From assembly GCF_932276165.1 (NCBI RefSeq), contig NC_064002.1, positions 8,680,001 to 8,744,000 on the forward strand: 64,000 nucleotides of DNA. Reading direction: 5' to 3'. Position numbers and translations under genes: made by a program. The stretch comes from Plutella xylostella (Eukaryota; Arthropoda; Insecta; Lepidoptera; Plutellidae). This document shows positions 35,035 through 47,034 of the stretch, in pieces (positions within the stretch are counted from its first letter, which is position 1; each line of letters opens with the position of its first letter). The notes beneath the pieces are model-generated. The model was not told the DNA's origin, searched no databases, and saw only the letters and a program-made list of their open reading frames with translations.

Positions 35035-38000
35035 GTGTGTATATAATTTGCAGCTCCCGCGGCATGGCATCTTTATCGACGTAGATGAACTCGTTTAGAG
35101 CATGTCCCATCAATCTCATAGCTGCGTTTAAAGGGAATCGTGATAAAGTGACGTTTATCTACGTCGATAATGATGCCATACCGTGGGATCTCGATTAATA
35201 ATTGGTTGCCCTTTAGCCAAACTTATACATAAACGTAAGAATATTCTCAAATAAATAGAAGACATGGTCACTAAGAGTCTCTGTGTAATCAACTAATTCC
35301 TTGTCGAGTTAGATCGGTAGGTATAGACTGTTATGGCCATGCAAAACAGTACAGTGGCTGATGTCACTGACAGTGGCATTGTGTGGTCAATGTTATTCAT
35401 AGTGCAGTACAGATTCAGTACGTTTTTTTCTCTATAACCACCCGTGCTTGGATATGTACCTATCTACATCTATTCCTAGCATTTAATAGCAATTAAGCTG
35501 GTGACCGTATTATAATATTAAAACAATCGCCAATTACCAAAAAATATGCCGACGTTAATGGCATGTGGATAATAATTAACCTCGGATTTTAATGCAACGC
35601 TTATGAGTATTTATGGTTTCTTTAAATCTGCATTAATTTAAATTGCGTCGGGTCCCGTGCTCGAACATAATTAATTACTTTAGTTGAAATATGCGTCATT
35701 CGCACAAAATCCAATTTGGTTGCTATCGGGAGCAAACATATCGGTGATATGAATTTATATGATATTAACGTGGCTGCCGTTTCGTATCATTTTCAGTCGG
35801 TCGCTAGCAACTTTTTAATTTTTCATTATTCTCTCCTCGTTCATTTCGGCGCTAAAAAGCTCTCTGTAGTGATATTTGTGTCATAGATTCAAAAATACTT
35901 CCCTTTCGTGTTTGCTAAGTATAGCGATGTGAGCTATTATGAACGCTGAATGTCTAAAATTAAAATGGTTTCGCTGCTGCTTTTATCTCCTCTTAATGGC
36001 ATACTTTACTACCTAGTTGGCTCGCATTCCAGAAGGTTTTATTTTCGATACATTAGTCCACTGGCACTGTTTATAAATTGTTAAGTGGAGTAAGAATTGA
36101 CCAATCGTGTATTCCCTATTTATAACTTGAAGATTGAAATCTTATATTATATAAAATCTCATCTTATCTAGTTGAATATCAAATATTCCAAGAACATTGC
36201 TTAGGTGAAATACCTATTTAGTTGCATTCACAACTCGCAGCACATATTTTTGTCATCTAATATTTTTTATCAATGTAAAAATATAGTTTTTTCATAGATT
36301 ACTTTTTTCTGCAACCTGACCTGTTATTTCTGGAACTTCAACTGCACGTCTAGACACGTGGGTGCCTAGGTATTATAGTAGTGCTCCAGCGTCTAGCTAG
36401 ATCAATATCTAGGCTGTATCGAATTGGCAATCTCGCCGAGAGTGGGATCTGTTGCTTCGTTAATAATGCAAGACTGACCTAATGTCTGACACGAGGGGAG
36501 CAGATGAGCTGGCACCGACGGAGCCTCTCTTGTATAAAGCGCCATTTGAAAGCTCTTTGATATATAATTCAATTGAATAAAAAAATATAGTAATGACTCA
36601 GTAATTTGTTGCATAGCTAAATTATAAACCATTAAAAAGTACTTTTGGTAAGTAATTACGAAGTCATTAAACGTATAATTTCTTGTCGTAACTCATTTGC
36701 AAGTCCCGCCCTGTGCCTCTCTTTTCATCGTTACGAAGCTTTTCCGAGGCGATAATGAATTCGTAATGCATTGAAGGCCAAGTTTTTAGCTGGATCTAGA
36801 AAACTGATTGCGGTGCGGCGGTGTACTTTAAATATTGCGACCACACCATGGCCGTTAAAACTTACAGAAGTTAATATGCACTAGGTAGTTTTTAAGTAAT
36901 ATCGTGTCAAATGTAATTACTATGTTGTGAAATATTATGCCTTTTAAAACATGAAACACCTTCATCAATAATGTCACACGGCACAGTTGAATACAGTTAA
37001 AACTGCTTTTAAAAATAGTGGAAGTTATACAAAACGTTGGAACTTCATTATAAATGCAAATTAGCTTAGTCCATTGTGGTGTAGCGAATGTTTACGGATG
37101 GAACTAAGTTCGCTTTTAGTAAAACTTCGCGCATAGACACAACATTGTTAAATAGTTTCAAAAGTATGGTTCTGTGCTATGTAAAATATGCGAAAATAAA
37201 TGAATAGAAAAGTAGTATGAAATTCTCAAAAATAAAAAAAGTTAAATCAATTTCCGCGAAAAGGAAATGTATGACCTCTTTTTGTCCATTTCATTTAATA
37301 AAACAGTTTTCACAAAATTAGGTTTTATTGCGGGATATTATTTCCAACGGCGGCGTTTACCCTAGTGCTGCGTTCGTCTTTTGTTTGGCGGATTTTCCAC
37401 TAACCGGCTGGAAAGATTTGGCGGCAATTTATTGCGTCATTTCTCGCAATTAGGGCGGATGTCGTATTGCCGCGCGAATATTTTATTTTATCGGCTCGTG
37501 AAGTTGGTGAAGATGAGGGGCAGCAACGGGAAAACTTCCGAGACTCGAGTGAATTTATAGCGAAACTTGCGTCGGCTAATTAATGGAAGCTGCCTCGCAA
37601 ACGCATGGCGGCAACTCGTTGATTTAATAGCGTATTATCTTGACTGCACCGAACAACTCGCTAATAACTCGGCGAAATACATATTTTGCGGGCTTTCGTC
37701 TCGCGTTATCCTCGTTACTGTGTTTTCAGCGTTTCTAGGTATCCTTCCTTCCTTGTGGGGTAGTAGGAACAGTCGCAGAACTGTCGACATCGGGATCTTG
37801 TAGTCGAAGGTCTTACCGTGGAGTTGGAAGAACGTTTGGAACACTTTGATGTCGTAGCGACCAATCATACATACATCCATCCTGACATCCCTCAGCAGGG
37901 ACAAAGGGCTTTGAGAAGATATCTCCATCTGACTCGATCTTGGGCAGCGGCTGCGAGATCCTCCCACTCCATCCTCATAACCTTTGCCTCACTCTCCACA

Positions 38001-41000
38001 GAACGTCGCCAGGTTGTTTTAGGGCGGCCTCTTTTACGGCTTCCAGGTGGCTGCCAGGTGAGTATGCGCTTCGAAGGAGTTTCTCCAGGTCTTCTAAGGG
38101 TATGCCCCAGCCACCTCCATTTTCTAATGAGGATTTCTTGGTCGATAGGTTTCTGCTTGGTCAGTCTCCACAGTTCCGCGTTCGAAATGGTTCGTGGCCA
38201 GTAAATCCGCAGGATTCGCCTTAAGCATTTGTTGACAAATACTTGTAGCTTGCTGGATAGGTCTTTCCGAACGAACCATGTCTCGCAACCGTATAACAAG
38301 ACTGACTTCACGTTAGACTCGAAAATCCTCACTTTTGTTCGCCGGGTGATGACGCTGGAGCTCCACACTGGTTTCAACTGGGCAAACGCGCCTCTTGCCT
38401 TGTTCAGACGACTCTCTATGTCCAAGTATGTCCCACCAGTTGGATCTACTACCAGGGTGTCCACTATCTGGAAAGTCAGGGAAAGTCAGGGAAAAGTCAG
38501 GGAAGCTCAAGGTGGTCAGGGAAAGTCAGTGAAATTGATGGGCCATCTGGAAAGTCAGGGAAAAAATACTATTCAAGCATATTTTTGTAAAAATATTAGT
38601 ATTTAATGTTATTATTTTAGACGTAAAATACATAAAGCATAAAATAAAATCTCGTTTAGTTTCCAAATATTTTTTACTGATCCATACTATTACATACAGT
38701 ATGGTGATTTAATAAAATATGACTAAGATGCAAAAATATGTGGTAGGAATTTTAAAAGATTAGCTACGAGTAGATCTCTGTCTCAGTTCAGAGGTTTGAA
38801 TGGTATAATGATGTCCAATATGCAGGGTGTTGCAAAATTGGTATACTAAGCCGAAACCTACATGTGCAGCATATCTAAGCCCGAAACTGAAATCAGAATT
38901 TGGAAATTCACGAAAAAACATTTTTTTTTCCATATTAAGTCACATGACCAACAAAGTTTCTATGGAAAATGAAAAAAAAAATCGCCAATTAATGTAAGTG
39001 TTGTAAACCGTGTTTTTATATGGACAAATTGTCTGAAATAAATAAATTATATAATTATATATAAACAACGTTTTAAGACTGTCGTCGTCTCGGCGCGGCA
39101 CCTATTTAGTGTGAAATTTTAATGCGATCGCACAAACAAATACTTTTTTTGTTTTTCGGTTTCGATGTCCTAGTGACAGACAAGTCATTAGATTACTAAT
39201 AACCCTGGTACAAGTTTTATACTAAAAAGAAAAAGTTTGTGTCTGCCTGCTTCCTTCCTCACACATTTTCTGAACAAAATCATGGTTTTCGGAAGACGTA
39301 CTTTTAAAACCTACTAGATCAACCATAAAGTGAGCTTCAAACAGTTAAAACTGGTCTTTTATGCAATAAAAACCAGTGAATGCCGCTGGGCTTTCCAAAT
39401 TTTGTATGTCTATTCTATTCTCTGTGGGGGTGTCAGTACCTGCACCTGGCTCTCTCGAATGGAACCGTTGTGCATATCCCCAAGGTCTAAACTGCCTTCC
39501 TAAGCTTGGACCATTTCCCACAACGCTGGTCCACTGCGGGTTGGTGGGTTCACATATCTAGATGTGCTAAATCTAAATATGCAGGTTTTCTCACGATGTT
39601 TTCCTTCACCGTAAGAGCGATGGTATACATTGTACTTAAATTCAGAAAAGAACTCATTGGTACATGTCAGCGCCGGGATTCGAACCCGCATCTCTGGCGT
39701 GAGAAGCGGGCGCTTACCCGACTGAGCTACCACCGCTCGCAATTTGAATTGTATGTCTTTTTAAGTATTTATCTATACTAAACCAACTTAATACTACGTA
39801 CACATTGTCGCAAATACAAGAAACACACGTTTACGGCGAAATATTCTTTTCTTCACATTAAGCACATTGTCATCGTACCTGCTTAGGTACTGTCACATAG
39901 AACTAATTGGTGTAAACATGAAATTATAATTTTATTGTTTTTGGTGTATTTGCAATAATTGACAATCAATTAATCTAAGATGCAAAATGATACCAATAAG
40001 TCCTACTAGTGTAAATACGAATCATTCAAGCCTTTAGGCATGAGGTAGTTGTTATACCGTTGATGAGTTTCCATGACTGCCTTCCGTTTCCATCATCAGA
40101 TCAGCTCCAGGTCATCATCATAATATTTTTTGAGAACTAGGTTTATTTACGTTCTAAATTTTATTAGAATCGGTTAAAATGAAAATAAAACCCTATTTTA
40201 TACTCTTTTTCCTACCCTAAGGTCCCACCCCTGAGTTCATTACATAAAAAAAAATATTATGAAAATCGGTCCCTAAATGGCGGAGTAATCAGTGAACATA
40301 CATAAAAAATTGTGAACCTCCTCCTTTTTTCCAGTTAAAATTTTGTTTAGAATGACCTCTTCTGAATCACGTCCTTTCAGCTTAGTATACTTGCAGCCCC
40401 CTGTATAAATATTTTACGCAGTCGATATTTCAATAATTGTCAAAGAAATGAAAGCAAAACTTCAGGCTTTCGTCTTCAAATTACTTAAGTTGGGTTTTTA
40501 TTTTGCTCTCTGGTCAGGGAAATTTTCTGAAATGGTCATGGAAAGTCAGGGAAAAGTCAGGGAATTTTTTTAAGCATTCAGAGTGGACACCCTGACTACT
40601 CCCCCTAGGTAAGTGAATTTGTTGACCCTTTCAACGTCGACGCCATTGATTTGGAGCGGCTGGTCATCAAGGGACCGAAGGCGCTTCTAGGTAGTTGATC
40701 TATAAGGTCTCTTCGGTGAGATCTATTTTCAGTAGGTACTATGTGAATTACTTAATTTTATAAAACTGCATGAGGTTTTTCAAAATACTTTCAGTACAAG
40801 TGTTTTCATTTTTTTCTGGTTTTACCTGCTCAAGATATACAGATATTTTAGCAAATTGATTAATATTTACTCTAGTAAGAACCCAGAAAAAAAACACGGC
40901 CCGAAGATAAAATTTCACCAGGAAAAGATTGACGACAAAATTCGGTGTTTCATTTCACTGAGAAGGGCGCCCTCTGACGGGATATCCCGCAGATCCGTAG

Positions 41001-44000
41001 GCTTTTATTTATTTTGCGCTATTGAGATAACCCTAATGGCTCTTTGATGTGGTCGAAACTTCCGCGGAAAGCCGTTACTCTGACACCCTTTGATTGATAT
41101 TTACAGATAAGCAAAGTTAACTTGCCTTTGATTTTCAAGTCTTTACAGCCCTCCGTGTAATTATTTGGGTTAGTTAAACTTTTGCCGCTGAAATTCGTTT
41201 GGTTATCAATTTGGTTTTGTTCGTGTAACATTTTTTAATAAGTATAAATAGGTACGTACAGATTACTATCTTGTCTTACTTTGAAGAATGAAGAAAAAAA
41301 CATTGTTCAATCATTATTTGGTAACCCATTTATTTAGAACTGTACCTATCAGTAACATTTACGGTGAGGTGGCGCGGTATATTTGCGTTCTGTTCCACAC
41401 CACCTATCTTAATTACTATTCGCAATACATTGCCAAGAATAGGAGACACTTGTATACAGGGTGACTTTTTAGTCATTAACGAAATTTTTTCCATGAGTTA
41501 GGTATGTACAATAGAGTCGATTTCAATGAAAAAATTAGTAGGTAAATTTTTCATGATTTATTTTTTTTGTATCCCGAAATATTGGTAAAATATGGTCACT
41601 GAGTCACTGAGCAATAAAAGTTAAAAGCGATAGGTTTCTCACGATACAAACAAAGCCGAAATTAGACCTTATTGCCGCCATAAACCAATAAACTCTCGTT
41701 TAGCGTGAGAAAGGGGCGGAGCTTCATTTTGCAAAGGATGCCGCCGCTAATGGGTAATGCGTCATCGATCTGACGTCAGTCGCCTGCGCACCGCCGCGTC
41801 ACACGTGTCTCTGTTTGCTCAAAAACCTTTTTTCTTTCGACGCGCGCGCACCCCGGGCCGACTTGTGTTGTGTTTGTGTGTGTGTGCTAAATGTATTCTA
41901 ACCAAGAGTAGGAGTAGGTATGTTGAAGAGTCCCAAAATCTCGCAGACCTCAGAAATAAGATAATTGTCGCTTTCGAGGAAGTGAAAAATTACATTGTGG
42001 TGTTAAATAAATTAAAATACAATGAGTTGAAAGTGTTGTGACGTGCCATACTTTGTGTAGATGTGTAGAAGGGACTCCACTTCGAACAATTTGATCCTTC
42101 ATCAATTGTCCATCACTTACAGTGATTGAGGAAGTGTGTGCTAATTACGGTGTTGCGGTAAGGTCCCCTTGGATTTGGATTTTTTATTGCAATTTGACGG
42201 TTCTAACCCCTTGAAAGTATGGGGAAAATCATTGAGCAACTTATGAATTTATTTGAAACTAGCTGTTCCCGCGAGCATGGCTTCGCCTTAAATAGTTTTC
42301 GTGTGGGAATTCCGCGATAAAAAGTAGCCTATGTTCTTTTTCAAGAACGAGACCATCTGTATACCAAATTTCATTCAAATCCGTTCAGTAGTTTTGGGCG
42401 TGAAAGAGTAACAGACAGACACAATTACTTTCGCTTAGTTAGGATTCGCGGGCAAGTGGGCGTGGCCAGACGCGCTACTCGCGCTACTCGCGCACGGTGA
42501 CCATGAGTCTTGGTTTTCTGGAGAAAACTTTGAGTGCCAATATCTTATAATTTTAGTACTGAAAGGTACTGAAAGAAAATACACGTAAGTTATATTTTTA
42601 ACCAAGGAATGTTATATTACAATTTCGTTACTGACTAAAAAGTCACCCTGTATTTCCTTCCAAATTTTCTATCCCATTCATCCCTGTGACAGAGGCCTTT
42701 TCCAAAATGGTTATGACAGTTTTTTTTTCGTCGTTTATATACTTTCCCACTGCTGGGAAAAGAACTCCTTTAAATTCCCACAGCTTTTTTTACATCTGTA
42801 TAATATATTTGTTTAAACACAGATATTTGTTCTCGGGTCTTGGATGTGCCCGTTAAATGGCAATAGGCCCGCCCCCTATTACATTGGGACTAACATAACA
42901 CTCTGGCGAAAAGTGGGTGCAGCAATGCACCTCTGCCTACCCCGCAAGGGAGTACATTAGTACAAGGCGTGAGTGCGTGTTTATAATATGTTTTCTCCCA
43001 TCCAGCCTGGTGTGGCGCGACCGCATCCCGCGCCCGCTCTCCCAGTGCTCGCTACTGGCGCCTGCCCGCGGGGCGGCACGGGACCACCGCTCGGCCGCGC
43101 GCCTGCGCATCGACGCCAAGGTGCTGGTCATCGTGGAGTCGGCCTACTCGCGCCTCGGCCGCGATATAGCCGAGCTGCTGGTGGCTAATAGGATACGGTG
43201 AGTCGACGGTTTGGATATTAAACAATTTTAGGGGAAGCACCTGAAAAGATCGGATCTCCTGGGTCTCTCCGGGAAGTCATAAGTAACTTAGGTTGTCCCC
43301 TGGCTTTCTGGCGTGAACTTGGGTGGCTTAATGGCTAGTCAATCCACACATAATGATTATTTCAGAAATATTTTAGGAAAATTACTCTTGCTCTTGCTCT
43401 ACCTATAGTGGCGAGCTTCTTTATTTCAGGAAAATTAGCTCGCACTATAGGTAGAGCAAGGCGTCAATGTATTTAGGCAAGAGGTTTAAACTCTCAATAG
43501 TTTCATTTACTTACCTATTTTAATTACCTATTAATGAATTTCCTGGGCGAGGTTGTCACATGGTGTTGCAGAATTGGTATTGTTACCCGAAATGAAGTGA
43601 CTCCGCTCGTCATTTCGAACAACTGTTTTTCTTCTCTTTCCGCTTAACTTGCCAGTTTTGCAACACACAGTATGTGCTTACAAACATATGTCATATCCCA
43701 ATTCAGCTCTAATCTTAACAGATCAAACTGAAAAATAATCTAACATAAACGATGCATATTTTCCGATACAGACTTGACATTAACATTATGCAAGTTATAT
43801 ACTGTCAGCTTTCGATAAAACGCTCCGTCGCACGATTATGTAAAACGCTTATTATCTGTCTTCGAGATCTAGCATCGGCTGACATCATATATGAGACACA
43901 TGCAGTCGATGTGTTTTATAAACAAGAACCTACCTATGCATTATAAACTTTATAACTGCACAAAAACACTGTAAAATATTCTGCAATGTTGAATATTTAT

Positions 44001-46994
44001 TCACATCGTACCTCGTATATTAATGGTCTCCGATTATCTAGCAAACAGGATGCTTATGATTACGTCTAGACTACATAGTAATCTATGTCTAGCATACACT
44101 TCTTATACTTACCTGGCTACATTTTGTTTTCATATAAATAATACAGTTTAATGGAAAACCTTATCCACATTGCTCATTAGTAGGCCTGTTGAAAAGATTA
44201 GTTATAAATTATTAAGACCAATAATTCATGTCAGCCTAATAAAGCGAAAAAAATAGTAACATTTTATCACCCCCTATCTTCAGTTAGCTTCATAAGTAGC
44301 TTTGCAGATGTTTTACCTTGCGCACTCCAAAAGTCTATATATTTATATATGTACGACTCTAACCGTATATACTGATTGATTGCACAACGAGTGCAAGATT
44401 ATACCTGCAGGTGTGATCGACCCGTGTATACTATGTTCAACATAAAATGTTCCTTAACAGCACCCTTATTCACATTATTGTATAAGTAGTATAATAACTC
44501 TTGTAGCTTATTTCACAAATTCTGATCTAGTTTTCAGTAGGCTAGTAATATAGTAAATATTTTACATAATGAATGGCGTTTAAAAATCAATTAATTGTCA
44601 TATAAAAGCTAAAAAAATACCTATTCAACTATATCTGTCAGAAGTTTTATTTTCAGGATATTTTACCCCCTGCCGCTACACGAGTTCGCTATCGACTTAA
44701 ATAAACTTACATACTATATCGTGATTCGCCATAAATACGGCGCTGTGATCGGTGACACGCGCATTAAACGAATTTGTCGACGTCGACAAGGAATCCGTGT
44801 AGCGGCCGCTGGCACTGCATGTTAGTGACTTATATGGACATGTTACGGTGAACGGTGTTGTGAAGCCTCATCGGCATAGAGAGTGCGATGGTACCGTCGC
44901 GTGTCGCGTCAACCCGCGTCGTGACGGGAATGCCCTATTATACCGCTGATTATGCCGACACCTGATGTCTATCGACGATGCATCTATCATGCACATTCCG
45001 ACCTAATAGGTGTGAGTGTCTTCTGTTGTATTTATAGCGAGAGTATAGGCTGCGGAATGGAATTAATGGTATTCCTTTCGCTTAGCTTTCAATGGGTTAA
45101 AATGTAGCCTAACTGCCAGTTTCTATAACTCTATCTATCCATAACTGGTAACTACCAGTTATGGATACTTTCATACGATTTTGACATAATCAAAAGTAAC
45201 AATCTGTCAAAATCGTATGAAAGTAACTACCAGTTATGGATAGATAGAGTTATAGAAACTGGCAGTAAGTCTATGTACTTTCATACGATTTTGACAAATC
45301 AAAAGTAACAATCTGTCAAAATCGTATGAAAGTAACTACCAGTTATGGATAGATAGAGTTATAGAAACTGGCAGTAAGTCTATGTAGTACTTTACCAACT
45401 TTTTTCACCGTCTAAAATGCTCCGCTAAAACCTCGTAAATAAATATAATAATACCTCAAAACAATCACAATGTATTAATTAAATTAAGTAGCAGGTAGGT
45501 ACTACGTCTTTAAATCACATTTCCCTACCTTTTAAATCAAGAACAAATTGTATATCGGTCTCATAAATATTAAAACATTGAACAATAGCTATGAGTCTTG
45601 TCATTTAAGTACCCTGCGTACTGTGCGTACCTACCCGATGTATATTAATGTAGGTTGTGCATCGTAGAGAAAGGCCGGACGCTACTCAACGGAAAGAAGA
45701 GGAATTGTAGAGCTCTCATCTTGGATCCTTTGCCGGTCCCTGAATCCACTATTCTGTGTACAGGCATTTTTGTTGTTGTCGGGAAAATACTTTTGCTGCG
45801 ACGAGATAAAAGTGCATATCTACTCGGTTACAGTTACAGTTTCTTCTCATTGCCAATGCGTGTTACATTGTACGTTTACAGTGTTAACGTACAATGTAAC
45901 ACGCATTGGCAATGAGAAGAAACTGTAACTGTATACTGACAAGGGGAACGTCACTGCGTTCCCCTTGTCAGGTTTATTTACTCTATGTTTATTTACTCCC
46001 AGCAACTTTTATTATAGTCTGAAATTGTCATCTTCCCAGTATATATAAATATATATTGGTTGATTTTATGTTTGATATATTTCTCAAACTGATAATATTC
46101 CGATCTGTATAGAGTGTAAAGAAAGCGACCTACCGACAAAGTCTCACAACACAAGCTATAGTAAGCACATTTGGTGTGAGATGTAGCGCTCGGATGATCG
46201 ACTCCCGGTGTTAATCCAATAAATATACCGACGTTCGGCTCGTGAGATAGATACCGACAGTGTTTCATTTTCTTTTGTATTTGTTCAATAAACAGTCCCC
46301 TTTCTGTTTCTTTTCCTTTATCGTTCCGCTACATAAAGTGCGTTCAGTTTAAAGAAGCGCTCAAGTGCGTGTCTGCTGTTTTTTTTCAGCCATGTTGTTT
46401 TTTTCTTACACATTTCGTTTGGTTTGTTACGGAACAAATGAGCGCAATTTAGGCTGATATTTTTTTTACGTTCTTTCACTTCCTAATGACATGTCATTGG
46501 CAAAAAAACAGTACATTTATGTTTTCTAAAAAAAAGTTACCTGATTTTTCATTTACGACGATGAGTATGTTGCGTTACATGTTGTTTCTGTATCTAGCTC
46601 TGGACATTAGTTTTCAGTAGCTTTAGAACTTATATGATTTGATAAGGCTAACAGTTTGCTTTAGAAAGTTAGAGTCCATTTATATTATTTGGAATTTACT
46701 ATTCTGTTTCAGTCATTTTCCTAACCATTAATTTGATTAAATGCCACTTGCATAAATTGTGAGCCAAATCCGCAGAAAGCCAATTATTTTGAGTCCCAAC
46801 TTACGAATGCGTTCTGAAACATTGTACTATTATGTATTTGTTTATTATATTCATTGCAATAACTGCGGCGCCAACCGTCTGTTATAAATGTACTGTTAAA
46901 TTTCCTTGAAAGCTTTGGCATAAAAATGCAACTATACGTTGTTGGAACTAGCCATTAAATCGCATCAAGCCACACATCCATTAGCTATCAGCGG

Positions 46995-47034
<40 letters not shown>

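Larger units (their letters stand above)
38823..40403. mobile_element. Tc1/mariner-like MITE-family element, internally expanded
   Basis: The left end CAGGGTGTTGCAAAATTGGT and right end CTTAGTATACTTGCAGCCCC match the termini of the compact copy at 61806-62070. The right flank is TA; the left flank TG looks like a mutated TA. Inside are a complete SINE (39412-39748) and an ACCGACTTC-type repeat (39870-40345). No transposase ORF is seen. Confidence 0.7.
38453..40594. mobile_element. Non-autonomous hAT-like DNA transposon
   Basis: Both ends carry the inverted terminus CAGGGTGTCCACT and are flanked by a 5-bp duplication ACTAC (38448-38452 and 40595-40599). Removing one copy of the duplication and the element brings the LINE frames on each side back into register, which fixes the borders. 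GGAAAGTCAGGGAAA words are iterated just inside the ends, like transposase-binding subterminal repeats. The CAGGG terminus suggests hAT, though hAT duplications are normally 8 bp, so the superfamily is uncertain. No transposase is seen; the interior is filled by later insertions. Confidence 0.85.
41457..42650. mobile_element. Decayed Tc1/mariner-type DNA transposon
   Basis: Inverted ends of about 30 bp (CAGGGTGACTTTTTAGTCA, then TTAACGAAATT or GTAACGAAATT) are flanked by TA on both sides (41455-41456, 42651-42652). The interior keeps a stop-containing transposase tail and a Helitron insertion at 42258-42445. The GC-rich part at 41700-41880 holds no recognised domain. Confidence 0.85.
35035..43005 (+). 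other. NDST intron 1 (about 8.0 kb)
   Basis: The intron is GT...AG. From 35035 to about 37850 no element or gene is recognised. From 37862 to 40720 there is a nest of four or more transposon layers, and from 41457 to 42650 a decayed DNA transposon with a Helitron inside. Sequence right after the donor repeats ATTTATCGACGTAGAT-like words with an inverted partner at about 35153-35170. Confidence 0.85.

Noticed and set aside
37818..38606. Plus-strand open frames of 94-128 residues
   Set aside because: They are shadows of the RTE-like LINE coding sequence on the - strand and run into transposon ends.
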